From NCBI GenBank assembly GCA_024233455.1, contig JACKPP010000002.1:1-64000 (forward strand): 64,000 nucleotides of DNA. The letters run 5' to 3'. A model generated the notes under the pieces. That model searched no databases, was not told where the DNA came from, and was given only the letters and a program-made list of their open reading frames with translations. This document shows, in pieces, positions 11,401 through 19,879 of this stretch (position 1 is its first letter; each line of letters begins with the position of its first letter). The position numbers were made by a program, and so were the translations under genes. The DNA is from Chlamydiales bacterium (GTDB lineage: Bacteria > Chlamydiota > Chlamydiia > Chlamydiales > JACKPQ01).

Positions 11401-14400
11401 GAAGTAAAATCATTTCTGGACAAACAATTAGTAAATCACCTTCAGATTTGCCCCGTTTTAGTTCCTTTAAGATAAACCGCAGTCTATCATTCATATGAGC
11501 TGGATCGTCTCTATCAGCTAGTTCAGATCGCAAATAATTTACCGTAAAGACTCGTTGACCAAATGCGGTATACTGCAGATCTTTACCGTTATGAAGCACC
11601 GTTGAATATTGAGAGCTGTCAGCTAAAAGCACTGGAAGCATTCCCCGTTTGGCTACTTGTCTGGCCCATTTACGGGCTAACACTGACGATTTTCCAGCGC
11701 CCATGATTTTTTGAATGACACATTCCGGTTTTTTTACGTTGTGCAAGTCATCCACACAATCTAATTGGTCTTTTCTGGGAATAAGCTCAGTACGCCTACT
11801 GAAAACCAATGTATCAACGGCAATAGAAATACCGTCGGCATCCGGCTTGAAGTGGTTAAATTCTTTGGTTAGCTCGATACCAACTAGATTAGAAAAGAAT
11901 TCAAAATCTTTGGATTTTGGGTCCAGCTTCATCAATTGCTCGCAGTGGGCTAGGGCTGCTTGCACTGGTTGGAGCTGTACTTGTAAAAAACACCACTGTC
12001 CGATGTCTTGAAAAAGGGAGTCAATTTCACTGTTAGTAAGAAAGGGATTAGCAGCCTGAAACTTTTCTCTGCTTTCAGATAAAAACAGATCTTCCAGTTT
12101 TTCTAGCGAAAGCAAGTCAAATTTTCGACCTGCCACTTTTAGATCACGTTTTAATTGATCAATGTCTTTGGGAATTTTATTGGCCAAATCTAATATTTTG
12201 GTTTCTAATGCTCCAATTTGAGCCCTTTTTTGATCTAAGAAGAGTTCTATAGGCTGTATGATATGTTCTAATTTGGATGGATCTAGGCGGAAAACGGTTG
12301 CGCGCTCCATTTTTTCACGAGCTGCATTTACATCCGCTTTAACTAATTGTAGTTCGCGTTGAATACAGTTCCAGTAAGGAAATAGCTTTGAATCACGAGC
12401 AGGTGGGCTAATTTCCCATTTTTGGAAGTCATCGGTAAAAGGTTCGTATTTATTATGGGTAGTGAGAATTTCTTCAGCAACAAAGCGGTCTCCCAGAGTT
12501 TTTTTGACATCTCCAGACCAATTCATGCCGTTTAAGCTTAAATTACGATGGGGAATAATCTCAGTTGTCGATCCAAGGTTTATCTGCTCTTCTGTTGTTT
12601 GAGGGGCAGCCAATATGGGCAATTTTATGCTTATATCGCCAGGCAGTTGCTTTCGCAGCTCCGCCCACCATTCACTTTTAGCATCCCCGGAGTCGTAGAG
12701 GATCGGCTTTTTTGTTACATGCTTTATTTGGTTGGGATGTGAACCTGTATAACTTACCTCCTCTCTAAATAGAGGCAGACCGTCTGCACCTATTTTTTGT
12801 TGATTAATTTTTGCTTTATAAGTAGAAAACTGCGGCAGTTTTCTTCTACTCCTAATAGGTAAACTGGCAACTGCTAAAAGAACGGTTAGACGTTTGGGCT
12901 TGTCACTTTCAGGGAATGTGCGCTGGTGCTCCTTGGCGGTTAATCTTTGAAGTTCTAAAAGCTGTAAATAATGTAATACTTGTGCATTTTCCTGCTCACT
13001 TCCAGTCGTTGCGATTTGGTAACCTTTCCAGAATAGGTGGCGCCCATCCCCTTTGATTGTCGTAAAGTCGAATATAGGAGCTTCTGGGACGGAGTCACTA
13101 TAGTAACCGAAGATCTCTAAATCCCCATAAGTACCAGGCAAAAAGAAGCTTTTTTTCTCGTGTAAAAGTCTTGGCGTTTTACGTTCAATAATTTCGATGT
13201 TGCTATCTAGCATAGAAAGCCTCGACTTAGCAAAAGCTTGTCTACTGAAATGATTTAAAAGAATCCGTTCTTGGTCGTTTGTAAGCTGGAGATCTTGATG
13301 CACACTTGTGAGCATTAATAGGTAGCGTTGATAGATTTTGACTACACCGATGATTTCGGAAGAATAAAACCTATTTTCATCCCATTTTAAGTTATCTGCT
13401 AACTGGTGTTTGGCGTAAATAAGTGCAGCGTGAAGGCCAACTGCTAGTACATCGGGAGTTGCTTTTTGATAAGTCATGCCAAAGGTGACCAACTTCTCCA
13501 ATAGGATATACGTTGCAGGCGATAAATGATCGACGCTTGATAGGCTTTGTAATTTAGCAAGGCATGCCAGGGGTCGGTTTGCTGCAAGCTCAAACTGGGC
13601 CAATAGAAGCAAGCCTTCAGTTTCAATGGGAATCAACTGTTCTCCAGCAACATCAAACTGCACAAACTTGCGCGTGCCAATTTGCTTTTGATCTAACTCA
13701 ATTTCTAAACGTTGTTCATCAAGATTAAGATCTAAGCTGCCGCTGGCGGAAAAAGACTGTGTAAAGTCTTGGCTTAGAGACGCAAGAGGAACTAAAATGC
13801 GTCCTTTTCCTCGTTTATCTTCGAGATAGAGGTAGTTAGGAATAGCTCCCAACAGTCCGATTGGGCGCGTTGGGTGAATATGAAATTGAGGATGGTCTTC
13901 CCACTGCCAGCCTTTATCCGTCTTGCAAAAACGAAGACGTTGACCGGTCATCGATTGGTAACGAACCAGATCACAGGCATGTAAATTGTTGTCATCACCG
14001 AATTCTACGTGCTGGTAATGACGCGCTTCAAAAGCATCAAAGATCGATTGACTCTGGGAAGAGGCAATCATAAAATACATACCAACCGGCTGGGGTGCCT
14101 GTGTCACTTTGCGACCTGAATCTGCAAGATAGATTTCTCCGTTCTTGTTCATAGTGGCAACGGTTGCATCCGTTTTGCGGTCTTTAATAAGGAGCTCTGA
14201 TTTGTCCGGTGACATCCAATGGTGCATATTGGCCACAAGCCCTCGCGGAATGCGTGCCCTTCTATGGCAAGTGACTTTTAACGGTTGTAGGTATTGGTAC
14301 CACTCACCCCCTATGCAGCGTTGGACGCCGTCATTGATATTACCACCGACTACTTTCATAGCCCCCCAAATGGGATGGTCAAAAATAACTGTCTTGCCTC

Positions 14401-17400
14401 TTACGTAAAGCTTAAAGCGATCATCTCCAAAAAGGCGCTTATAACTGTCCGAATTAATATTTAACCGGCCTTTGCCTCTGCTGATCAATTCACGATCTTG
14501 ATACACTTTGCCCACAGTAAGATGACACTCACACTTACCCATTTGTAAAATGAAAGGATCGCCCAAGGAAGTGTCTTGCTTATTTTTAGTGATTAAGACA
14601 TGTTCTAAATTTAAACTACGAGCGATACTTAAATAACAGGCCTCTCTTAACTCTTGGCTAAAGGCTTTCTGTTCCTGACCCTGCTTTAGCAGGGTCAGCA
14701 CATAAGTGCGGCAAGCGTCTTCGATCTGAGGTAATGTATTTGCAGGCTCGATAGGTAAGTTGGAGTATGCAAACCAACTACCGATGATTTCAGCTTGCTG
14801 ATCTATTGTCAATTGAGCGACAGGTTGGGTGGTGACATAATGGTATATCTTATGGAGGTGTAAAAGCGCCTCGTTGCTATCAGTTAGTTTTGGGTCTTTT
14901 AGCCAACGATCTATATGGCCTTGTAAACCTGAAACAAACTCGTAATAGTCGCGTTTTTGAGGTGAGTTGGGTTCTAGCTTATGGCACTTACTGGCAAGCT
15001 GCTGGGCAATGCGAATAAAAAACAGGCAAACGGGCACATTGGGTTTTTGGTTTTCCTTAAGTTCGAAAAAGTGCTTTAGTCCTTCGCCATTGAACTCTCG
15101 CATAAAATCAAGAATAAGGGGATTTTGTGCAATTTGTTCTGGGACATCATCAATATACTTGCCATCTTGGATAGAAGTTTTAAAAAATTGAAGCCAGAAA
15201 AAGGTTTGATATTCAGGATGTTCAAAGCAAGATGCATGCTTATTAAATAGGGCATCTAGCTGAACAAGCTGCAAAGAGCGCATAGCACCGCCCCAAGCGG
15301 CAAGTCTACGGATCCAGTCGTCTTGTTTTTTACTGCTGGCCGAAGATCGCTCTGTACCAAAACCACGCTTTTCATATTTTTTTACATAGCTATCTTTTTC
15401 AAGTGGAGGAACTTCCTTGCGCAATCCACCATCAATTTGCCTACTTAAATTTGGATCGGTTAACAGCCGTTCGATACCGGTATTATTAATGACAAACTGT
15501 TTAGCGCATAGACTTTTAACGTCTTTATAACTGCTGCTGAAATAGCTCAGCTCGAATTCGATACTGGTATCTGCCTTCTGATCTTGTAAGCAAATACCCC
15601 GAGAATTATCTTTAATAAATCTTGAGTCAAAAAAGCCACTTATAGAAACAGATGCATCTCTAAGCTTGAGGAGGTGGTCAAACCTATCGCTGTTCCTCAA
15701 GTAATCGCTTCCGCTGTAGTGATATATATGATCGTCTAATAGAAGAGCAATCATTTTCATTTCTTTAAAAAAGCAATTCTGAAGGATGCCATCTTCAGTT
15801 AAAACACCCAATTTTAAACGCCGATCAGCATTCGGATTATTTTCTGACCAGCCTCTCCTCTCTTCACCGTTGGGCGCTTTCCAAATTTTGTTTGGGAAGT
15901 ATTGGTGCGAATAGAGTTTGCCTTCTAACTTCTTGCAGAGGGTGTCGTCAAGAGCCAAGATCTTTTTCATTATATCAATGGTAGCGCCACTCAAACGCAT
16001 CCCATCGATGGGCTTTTCTAAAAAGAGAGGGTCGAAAGGGACATGGGTAGAGTCGCTTTGGTCAAAGACCTCCCTTAGGATCTGAAAACGTTCCAAATCA
16101 TCTTTTATGGCAGAGTTAAAGTAAAGGTCCCTATCAATGAATGTGAAGGGATTGAAGATAGCTGTGTGCTCTCCTAAAATGCTACCTTTTGATTTATCGA
16201 GCTCAACGGTCAATTGGTGCAGAGCATAATAAAGCGCTGCAGCAGTGTTCATTTCCCGTACTGAAACATAATTGGTTCTTGTCAGTGTATGAAGTTTGTA
16301 ATTATTAAGCAGATTACATAGGTGATCTTGAGCCGATTTTAAGTCCTCTTGAGGGACATTTTGCCAAAATACAGAATTAGCGACCGGGATGGATTTAGCA
16401 AACTCTTCAACGCAAAAAAGTGAGGCTTGAAAATCTGTTACACACCGACGAGAATCATCATGAGTCAAACCAACCAATGCTTGAAGGCGTTCAGTCAAAT
16501 TTTGAGCGGTGACATCTGTTTCTTGCAGCCAATTGGGGATCTCAATAGTTTGTGACCGTTTGGGGCTTTCTGCAATAGTGTTATTCTCTAAAACTATCCG
16601 ACATGCCTGCAGTTGATTTTGGACCGCATCAAAGGTGCAATCGGGTTTTAAAACGCCGCTATCGCATTGATTAACAGTACAGATGCTAGTAGGTGTTTTG
16701 GCCCAAATTACCTGTCTCATGTAGTTAGTGACATCTTTGGCTTCTTTGGCTTCATCATCTGTTAAAAAGCCTGCAGTAAGCAGTTTTTCCGAGGTGCGAT
16801 TAATAGCTTCTAGAGCAAAAAGTAGTAGACCGCGTTTTTGATTTTCAGGTGATAAATCAGTATTTGGCCTTATCAATTCTTTAAAAGAGGCAACTGCAGC
16901 ATACATATCGATAAAGTGGCGCAGGCGTTTATAATCACGCTCATTGTCTAAAAAGCCCCTTAGAAAGAGGTTTAAAGCTTTGAGAGAACAAGTTCCATCT
17001 TTTTGCGGTGTTGAAAGCTGCGTAGTTTTAACCTGATAGGCAAATAAAAATCCCGTGAGAATGTGGTAAGTCTCTAATCCTGAATATTCTATCGATTGAT
17101 TCTTAATAAGCGGAAGAAGTATCGCCGGCAAGAGTAAATTAGAAGCATTGGGAAAAAAAACATCAAAAGGAACATCAGTGAAAGATAGATGACCATTGCT
17201 CTGTGGCTTAAGCGCTCCATCTGCGTGGTGGTGGAAGGAGTGTTTATTTATGGAATCATACAAATTAACATCAAAGTTGCCATTCGGCTTCTTAATGAAT
17301 GACAAAACCATGGCATGATTCGACCGGTTAGTAGAAAAGCCGACAGGTAGAGGTAGCACATCATTAATTTTTAGGTTTGCAAGATCTTCCTTAATCTGTT

Positions 17401-18037
17401 GGCCAATTTCACAAGCAGCCTCCTCTTGCTCACTTTTTTGACTAGCTTGTTTAATTTTAACGCAATAATGGCTGAGTTTATGAAACCCAGCAATTAACTG
17501 ATCGGGTATGCGGGTTAAGGATTCCTTCGAGATAGCTTCTAATGCTGGCAGGATAAATGCTATATGAATTTTGGAATTAGCACCTTCCAACTTGCTGTTC
17601 ATGAAGCTGCCATCGGCAAACAAATGCCCCATGGTTTTAGTTGTAATAGATAGTTGAGGGGCCTCATATTTGGCAAAATTATCAGGAGCTTTAAGCTTGA
17701 CTTCAGTACCATTTTGGTGCACTTCATCTAAACTCAAACAGTTTTTGGCAAGGTCTCTTATCGTCTTTTCGAATGCACGTTGTTGAACTGATAATAAATG
17801 TGCTTTATTTTTTAATTTTCTAGGGCTTGTAGCGGCGTCATTAGGGGTATGATCGCTTTCCTTGATAATGGTCAGCTTGCCTGAATCGGTTTGACCCTCT
17901 AAAGTAAGGACGTGATAGCCGATAACGCCTACGGCCCGCACGTTTTCCTCATTAGCGATGACATGACAAATGCGTACAGGGCGCTCTCTGCCTTGAAAGT
18001 AAATTTTTGATTGATTGGTAAGTGTTATTTGACTCAA
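5402..18037 (-). CDS. Giant 4211-residue protein with SF2-helicase-like core (DUF3638-like), tandem repeats and C-terminal membrane segment
   Basis: A single uninterrupted 4211-residue reading frame. It starts at TTG (18037) with TAGGA just upstream; the next in-frame ATG is over 130 codons later, so TTG is preferred. Visible parts in order: an N-terminal region with His241, Asp261 and a Q-K-D-G-T-C motif ending at Cys350, an order reminiscent of clan CE thiol proteases (inference); a long alpha-rich region; a helicase-like core with Walker A GAGKSS (K2116), DEID box (2269-2272), GMTGTP (from 2687), TGTDIKFP (about 2845) and QTMLRLRKF (about 2872). This core resembles DUF3638 proteins of fungi and chlamydiae. 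Next come Leu-rich short repeats, five near-identical 65-residue repeats (about 3650-3980), and hydrophobic segments near 4135-4165. Function unknown; a host-directed factor is a reasonable guess. Confidence 0.85.
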   Translation of the reverse strand: MSQITLTNQSKIYFQGRERPVRICHVIANEENVRAVGVIGYHVLTLEGQTDSGKLTIIKESDHTPNDAATSPRKLKNKAHLLSVQQRAFEKTIRDLAKNCLSLDEVHQNGTEVKLKAPDNFAKYEAPQLSITTKTMGHLFADGSFMNSKLEGANSKIHIAFILPALEAISKESLTRIPDQLIAGFHKLSHYCVKIKQASQKSEQEEAACEIGQQIKEDLANLKINDVLPLPVGFSTNRSNHAMVLSFIKKPNGNFDVNLYDSINKHSFHHHADGALKPQSNGHLSFTDVPFDVFFPNASNLLLPAILLPLIKNQSIEYSGLETYHILTGFLFAYQVKTTQLSTPQKDGTCSLKALNLFLRGFLDNERDYKRLRHFIDMYAAVASFKELIRPNTDLSPENQKRGLLLFALEAINRTSEKLLTAGFLTDDEAKEAKDVTNYMRQVIWAKTPTSICTVNQCDSGVLKPDCTFDAVQNQLQACRIVLENNTIAESPKRSQTIEIPNWLQETDVTAQNLTERLQALVGLTHDDSRRCVTDFQASLFCVEEFAKSIPVANSVFWQNVPQEDLKSAQDHLCNLLNNYKLHTLTRTNYVSVREMNTAAALYYALHQLTVELDKSKGSILGEHTAIFNPFTFIDRDLYFNSAIKDDLERFQILREVFDQSDSTHVPFDPLFLEKPIDGMRLSGATIDIMKKILALDDTLCKKLEGKLYSHQYFPNKIWKAPNGEERRGWSENNPNADRRLKLGVLTEDGILQNCFFKEMKMIALLLDDHIYHYSGSDYLRNSDRFDHLLKLRDASVSISGFFDSRFIKDNSRGICLQDQKADTSIEFELSYFSSSYKDVKSLCAKQFVINNTGIERLLTDPNLSRQIDGGLRKEVPPLEKDSYVKKYEKRGFGTERSSASSKKQDDWIRRLAAWGGAMRSLQLVQLDALFNKHASCFEHPEYQTFFWLQFFKTSIQDGKYIDDVPEQIAQNPLILDFMREFNGEGLKHFFELKENQKPNVPVCLFFIRIAQQLASKCHKLEPNSPQKRDYYEFVSGLQGHIDRWLKDPKLTDSNEALLHLHKIYHYVTTQPVAQLTIDQQAEIIGSWFAYSNLPIEPANTLPQIEDACRTYVLTLLKQGQEQKAFSQELREACYLSIARSLNLEHVLITKNKQDTSLGDPFILQMGKCECHLTVGKVYQDRELISRGKGRLNINSDSYKRLFGDDRFKLYVRGKTVIFDHPIWGAMKVVGGNINDGVQRCIGGEWYQYLQPLKVTCHRRARIPRGLVANMHHWMSPDKSELLIKDRKTDATVATMNKNGEIYLADSGRKVTQAPQPVGMYFMIASSQSQSIFDAFEARHYQHVEFGDDNNLHACDLVRYQSMTGQRLRFCKTDKGWQWEDHPQFHIHPTRPIGLLGAIPNYLYLEDKRGKGRILVPLASLSQDFTQSFSASGSLDLNLDEQRLEIELDQKQIGTRKFVQFDVAGEQLIPIETEGLLLLAQFELAANRPLACLAKLQSLSSVDHLSPATYILLEKLVTFGMTYQKATPDVLAVGLHAALIYAKHQLADNLKWDENRFYSSEIIGVVKIYQRYLLMLTSVHQDLQLTNDQERILLNHFSRQAFAKSRLSMLDSNIEIIERKTPRLLHEKKSFFLPGTYGDLEIFGYYSDSVPEAPIFDFTTIKGDGRHLFWKGYQIATTGSEQENAQVLHYLQLLELQRLTAKEHQRTFPESDKPKRLTVLLAVASLPIRSRRKLPQFSTYKAKINQQKIGADGLPLFREEVSYTGSHPNQIKHVTKKPILYDSGDAKSEWWAELRKQLPGDISIKLPILAAPQTTEEQINLGSTTEIIPHRNLSLNGMNWSGDVKKTLGDRFVAEEILTTHNKYEPFTDDFQKWEISPPARDSKLFPYWNCIQRELQLVKADVNAAREKMERATVFRLDPSKLEHIIQPIELFLDQKRAQIGALETKILDLANKIPKDIDQLKRDLKVAGRKFDLLSLEKLEDLFLSESREKFQAANPFLTNSEIDSLFQDIGQWCFLQVQLQPVQAALAHCEQLMKLDPKSKDFEFFSNLVGIELTKEFNHFKPDADGISIAVDTLVFSRRTELIPRKDQLDCVDDLHNVKKPECVIQKIMGAGKSSVLARKWARQVAKRGMLPVLLADSSQYSTVLHNGKDLQYTAFGQRVFTVNYLRSELADRDDPAHMNDRLRFILKELKRGKSEGDLLIVCPEMILLLDHELSLAMFRKFAKPAIGPQEDNTIAKQDQARYVERLRILQEIMSFFANDSEALGDEIDLLLSSTKEVNVPAGSKQPICAERVELAKQLFKYLTSDELKIDGVSIRDIIGLEKNNQTMLDTDTYHKKIVPLIAQKLAEQFRLMAIPKEFQNSYVRFVTCQMQPIVLDFEVESQALSKQDQVDREFMRMVQTKHAATDTDSKEAANLICLSSHLLGVIIPEAFKLVGGRNFGRWRDQGQGQIDNGKVIPWLAVDTPAITEFGYHYEALVKHFMTALQLGIEEEQVKQVASSMRKAAEHYMHIYDEQLNETAEAKEFASLTGLAFETFKNPDKLNEFATQLASCHVKEQGFNKAVRKLIRNDTFTPAAGDIDPIIRIVLGIATEWDKEATFYQSILDAEENAKETFKNAIQALSGVWFSDIDNPEEIKRATNNINDSLSAKLMLEAETAATYVSFYQKRLSNNAQTLPLLFNKIRGMTGTPWNADGYHPRLADNQLLDEGTEGSIIQMLIQRASTTPVHTPKENTITAFLEAAQAADAQNISCGVFDSGALLRDYSSLTMAKDMLQFHLDHNTGKKGVLFFYRPEGRAKADQFAALVEGSSEPIHLDGTHDISKAGLTVDEYAVYLPELQTTGTDIKFPATARASVTIDKNIISRKLLQTMLRLRKFFDYQNIELIVPEDLINALDLLCEYNQLDESQKTLQKQQELLTKATLLLSICNQGVQKANSIMRHFKQQVNEVPKIYFRKMTQQKLKGSIEALDELEMEIRANVYSPFMTPTTCDELFNLFFGIVEDIDTMTSLEQYANRVITHFKHVVEKAETQHRQNFPFDLKEDALNIEKEIRAIVQRFKEKYQDAVPTTLRQIPYDDARQDSEAQPSAEIHQEVQIEIAQELEIELEMELQTELAFYEGLDGYADRPENKWSYEEFLQLITGLKESKQPFHIKTLKQLFECYRYQHGKPYGRLFTSQTLATENYRLSKIQTMPIFHRSQKPPGQILIVEKEDRTEERTYVHLLVSEKEAAAFKIFLQTLYKEKNHPHKIWLVTPGGKEFIPNWQHQIDTIQDSYLNAMTEINIFGGHISNLLNKTLYTPAKMWFENSDSKIAKLKNEFIRLRTWQMDHERDLLRTSGLIIDLKNVQNQTVARMHHEIATASFEYVNSLTSKDKTAIYNLTPRDILRLEKPDIVHCLSHLNLRHLQSPVCIQAVNIALVKHLVAKQIPHLLPSQLLRLTTFETIRAVTTDQIGSLRKNEHGKGIEPVDVQSFIQSLSNAQVSALQDKAFLSDMHKDQLPHIGDALIGELRTPAEIETYVPGERVNALHPEALPNTANAKLSSITNVALIQALPADRLGHIDPDMLLQISDNQISQLDQDQTKLLSLMINKPELATRLNGQQLLNCLPQAKKLIPDVKAAVIQAIKASNDPDIPKNIETEDIDLVNPKLAPYIPDAKLVFITAKDIIDKLAGKQLLQLIGTDNADVKAAIKASEDEFIPLNIPPENIDWINPTLAPKIPDAKLASIQDKAIIDNLTGKQLLQLIGTDNADVKAAIKASEDEFIPLNIPPEKIDWINPTLAPKIPDAKLASIQDKAIIDNLTGKQLLQLIGTDNPDVKAAIKASEDEFIPLNIPSEKIDWINPTLAPKIPDAKLASIQDKAIIDNLTGKQLLQLIGTDNPDVKAAIKASEDEFIPLNIPPEKIDWINPTLAPKIPDAKLASIQDKAIIDNLTGKQLLQLIGTDNPDVKAAIKASEDEFIPLNIPPEKIDLINPKLTSAIPQDKVEKVKDPEIIKNLTIAQIQGLKDENFMSQLSSTQLSHLNSDQIQNLKTPKMIQRLSEKQIPYLADNQIKYITKNKIKHLPSHKYKHLLAEQVIDIPFNQWHNLTEEQVHVFDHTKLDALSKCQVRKLQSETLISNLSMKKTVDLSPRQVIQGTWKQLIVYIVYTIAKDIFATVVIIPVSVLSLFSDRCVIWRNDCLEDLTRPLHLAYAVFIVMPFHKKQVAQTPVAAPAA
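6100..7090 (-). repeat. 195-bp tandem repeats inside the giant gene
   Basis: The landmark GGAATATT recurs at 195 bp spacing (about 6152, 6347, 6542, 6737 and 6932), giving five near-identical units of 65 codons, with a more diverged unit on the upstream side near 7126. Each encodes a unit containing PDAKLASIQDKAIIDNL and GKQLLQLIGTDN. The period is a whole number of codons, so unit gain or loss would keep the frame. Differences between units are few (for example PEKIDW versus PENIDW). Confidence 0.92.
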
Positions 18038-18194
18038 CTGATTCCTACAATAAAGTTATTGGAACGGACTTTAGCACATTCCATAATTGCGATCAATAGC
18101 AAAATCGTAAACCAATTGATCGAAAATATTGTAAAACAATTAGTTAACAACTCAATACGCATATCTCTTAGTAAGTTGTTTGGAATGACTAGCC

Positions 18195-18306
18195 ACATAT
18201 ATTTTGTTCCACCGGCATTATCACGACGATACCGGCCTGGGACTAGGGGCTTTTTACCAAATAGACTGGTCATATCCTGTTTTCAATTAAATGAATTAAA
18301 AAATAG
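18195..18306 (+). pseudogene. Decayed copy of the glucosidase 3' end
   Basis: This stretch aligns with the last ~100 bases of the GH63-type gene (5108-5215) at roughly three quarters of positions by eye. In frame from 18216 it reads HYHDDTGLGLGAFYQIDWS against HYHGDTGRGLGASHQTGWS of the intact gene, then an in-frame TAA at 18288 and a small deletion. The shared tail TTAAATGAATTAAA also matches. Weaker similarity may extend back to about 18150. It lies on the same strand as the intact gene, on the other side of the 12.6 kb giant gene. Confidence 0.8.
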
Positions 18307-18314
18307 TTGATACA

Positions 18315-18343
18315 TTGACTTAATATTTCTATTTATTTATAAT
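18315..18343 (+). promoter_or_regulatory. Sigma-70-type promoter for the coiled-coil/ankyrin-like gene
   Basis: TTGACT (18315-18320) and TATAAT (18338-18343) are separated by exactly 17 bases, followed by a ribosome site AAAGGAGA (18354-18360) and the ATG at 18364. The transcript would start about 14 bases before the ATG. Confidence 0.7.
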
Positions 18344-18363
18344 TTTTTTTAAAAAGGAGATTT

Positions 18364-19362
18364 ATGGCTTTAAATATAAGTAGAATATTGAATCCTCCAA
18401 ATTGTGAAGATGCATTTTCAAAAGTTTCTCAGGGTAAAGAAAACAAGAACCTGAGCGCCGCTGAGCTCATTACGACTGAGGCATCTTTGACCTGCGCAAA
18501 ATCAGGAAGTAAACGATCTTTATCCAATAAAGAAATTATCGATTTAACCACTCATCAAAATAAAAAGCTGCGAACTGAGACTGGGCCTTCGATAAGAGAT
18601 AAAGGTATGGAGGAAAAGTGTATTCGAGTTGTCTTACAAGGTCCCCCTGAAGAGGTTAAGGTGGTAGTTGGCGCTATTTGTGACATTGATGCAGAACTTC
18701 AATCTCCTGCGTTTAAAGGAAAAACACTTATAGAACTTGCCCTTTGCGGGAAAGATCCGGGTGTGATCAAAGAGCTGTTATCCCTTGGAGCTAATTTAGA
18801 ATGCGTGCTAAGCAAGGTAGATGCAGAAACCCGTGCCATATTTGAATCGCTTTCTGATGAGGAGAAAGCAAACACCCTCGTGCGTGTAAGATCACACATA
18901 GAGAAAAATAAGTGGATGCTGGAGAAACTACAAACTTTACGACTCAATTTTGAGCTGGCGCAAGAGAAAAATAATTGCAAAAAGTTGTCAGCCATAATAG
19001 AGGAAAGAGATGAAATTCTTGAATTCGTATTGGCCATGATAGCGAAAAATAATGCAGCTATTCAACTAGCAAGAGACATAATTGCGGAAAAAGATGCAAC
19101 TCTTGAATTAGCATCAGCCATGATTGCAAAAAAAAATGAAACTCTTGAAGTAGCAAGAGACATAATTGCGGAAAAAGATGAAATTCTTGAAGCAGCAAGA
19201 GACATAATTGCGGAAAAAGACAAAATTTTTGAATTAAAATTAGCTTTATTTGCAAAAAATAATGCAGCTCTTGGAGAGGCAACAGCCAGTACCGCGGAAG
19301 AAGATCAAATACAGCATGCAGCTTCTGCCTTGATGTCTTTAAAAAATTTTGCAAATAACTAG
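18364..19362 (+). CDS. Coiled-coil protein with ankyrin-like segment, putative effector
   Basis: A 332-residue soluble protein with no recognised family over its full length. Residues about 110-150 resemble one to two ankyrin repeats (GKTLIELALCGKDPGVIKEL, then LSLGANLE). The C-terminal third, about 200-310, is a strongly helical coiled coil built from 14-residue near-repeats such as ARDIIAEKDATLEL and ASAMIAKKNETLEV. The N-terminal 80 residues are polar, with a basic patch. A strong promoter and AAGGAG ribosome site precede the ATG, and codon usage is A/T-rich compared with neighbouring metabolic genes. Ankyrin plus coiled coil in a chlamydial genome suggests a secreted host-interaction protein, but nothing here proves secretion. 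Confidence 0.7.
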   Translation: MALNISRILNPPNCEDAFSKVSQGKENKNLSAAELITTEASLTCAKSGSKRSLSNKEIIDLTTHQNKKLRTETGPSIRDKGMEEKCIRVVLQGPPEEVKVVVGAICDIDAELQSPAFKGKTLIELALCGKDPGVIKELLSLGANLECVLSKVDAETRAIFESLSDEEKANTLVRVRSHIEKNKWMLEKLQTLRLNFELAQEKNNCKKLSAIIEERDEILEFVLAMIAKNNAAIQLARDIIAEKDATLELASAMIAKKNETLEVARDIIAEKDEILEAARDIIAEKDKIFELKLALFAKNNAALGEATASTAEEDQIQHAASALMSLKNFANN

Positions 19363-19483
19363 ATCCAGTACCTTGATCAGATTTTTTTTCTATTGCTTGC
19401 AGCTGCCCCTAAATTGTCCCAAAAATTGTGGATATTAATCTGGAATATTTTATACTCAAGCGGGCTTAAACACGGAGGAGTTT

Positions 19484-19879
19484 ATGGAAACAAAAAGTCG
19501 TGCAAGGGGTTTTACTCTAAGCGCTGTAACGGTTAAAAATTTGGAGTCGGCCAAGCATTTGTTTGTCGATCTTTTAGGGCTAGAGCTTAAGGACTACGCT
19601 CCAGAGTACAACTGGATGGAAATTGGCGGTGAGGAAGGGTCGCTTTTAGGTGTTGGTCAGCACTCAGAAGAATGTTGTGTGGCAGAGTTGCAGCAAAAGC
19701 CCGGCGAGCACGCTTGGGTCTCGATTTCTGTGGATGATGTAGATGCCACAAAAAAACATCTAGAAGCCAATGGCATTGAGTTTATTGGTGATGTTTTTGA
19801 AGTGCCAGGACATGTCAAAATGGCGCTTTTTAAGGATAAAGATGGCAATCGCTTTTGGATTAGCCAAAAACTAGATTAG
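19484..19879 (+). CDS. VOC-superfamily (glyoxalase/bleomycin-resistance-like) protein
   Basis: A 131-residue protein with the vicinal-oxygen-chelate fold pattern of two beta-alpha-beta-beta-beta units. The first half has AVTVKNLESAKHLFVDLLGLEL and the second VSISVDDVDATKKHLEANGI, ending with the family-typical FKDKDGNRFWI. Members bind a metal and act on small molecules, often as isomerases, dioxygenases or antibiotic-binding proteins; which applies here cannot be told. A good GGAGGAG ribosome site lies just before the ATG. The following 159 bases hold no gene. Confidence 0.82.
   Translation: METKSRARGFTLSAVTVKNLESAKHLFVDLLGLELKDYAPEYNWMEIGGEEGSLLGVGQHSEECCVAELQQKPGEHAWVSISVDDVDATKKHLEANGIEFIGDVFEVPGHVKMALFKDKDGNRFWISQKLD

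Noticed and set aside
18034..18273. 79-codon minus-strand frame upstream of the giant gene
   Set aside because: It runs antisense through the decayed glucosidase end; no ribosome site or recognisable product.
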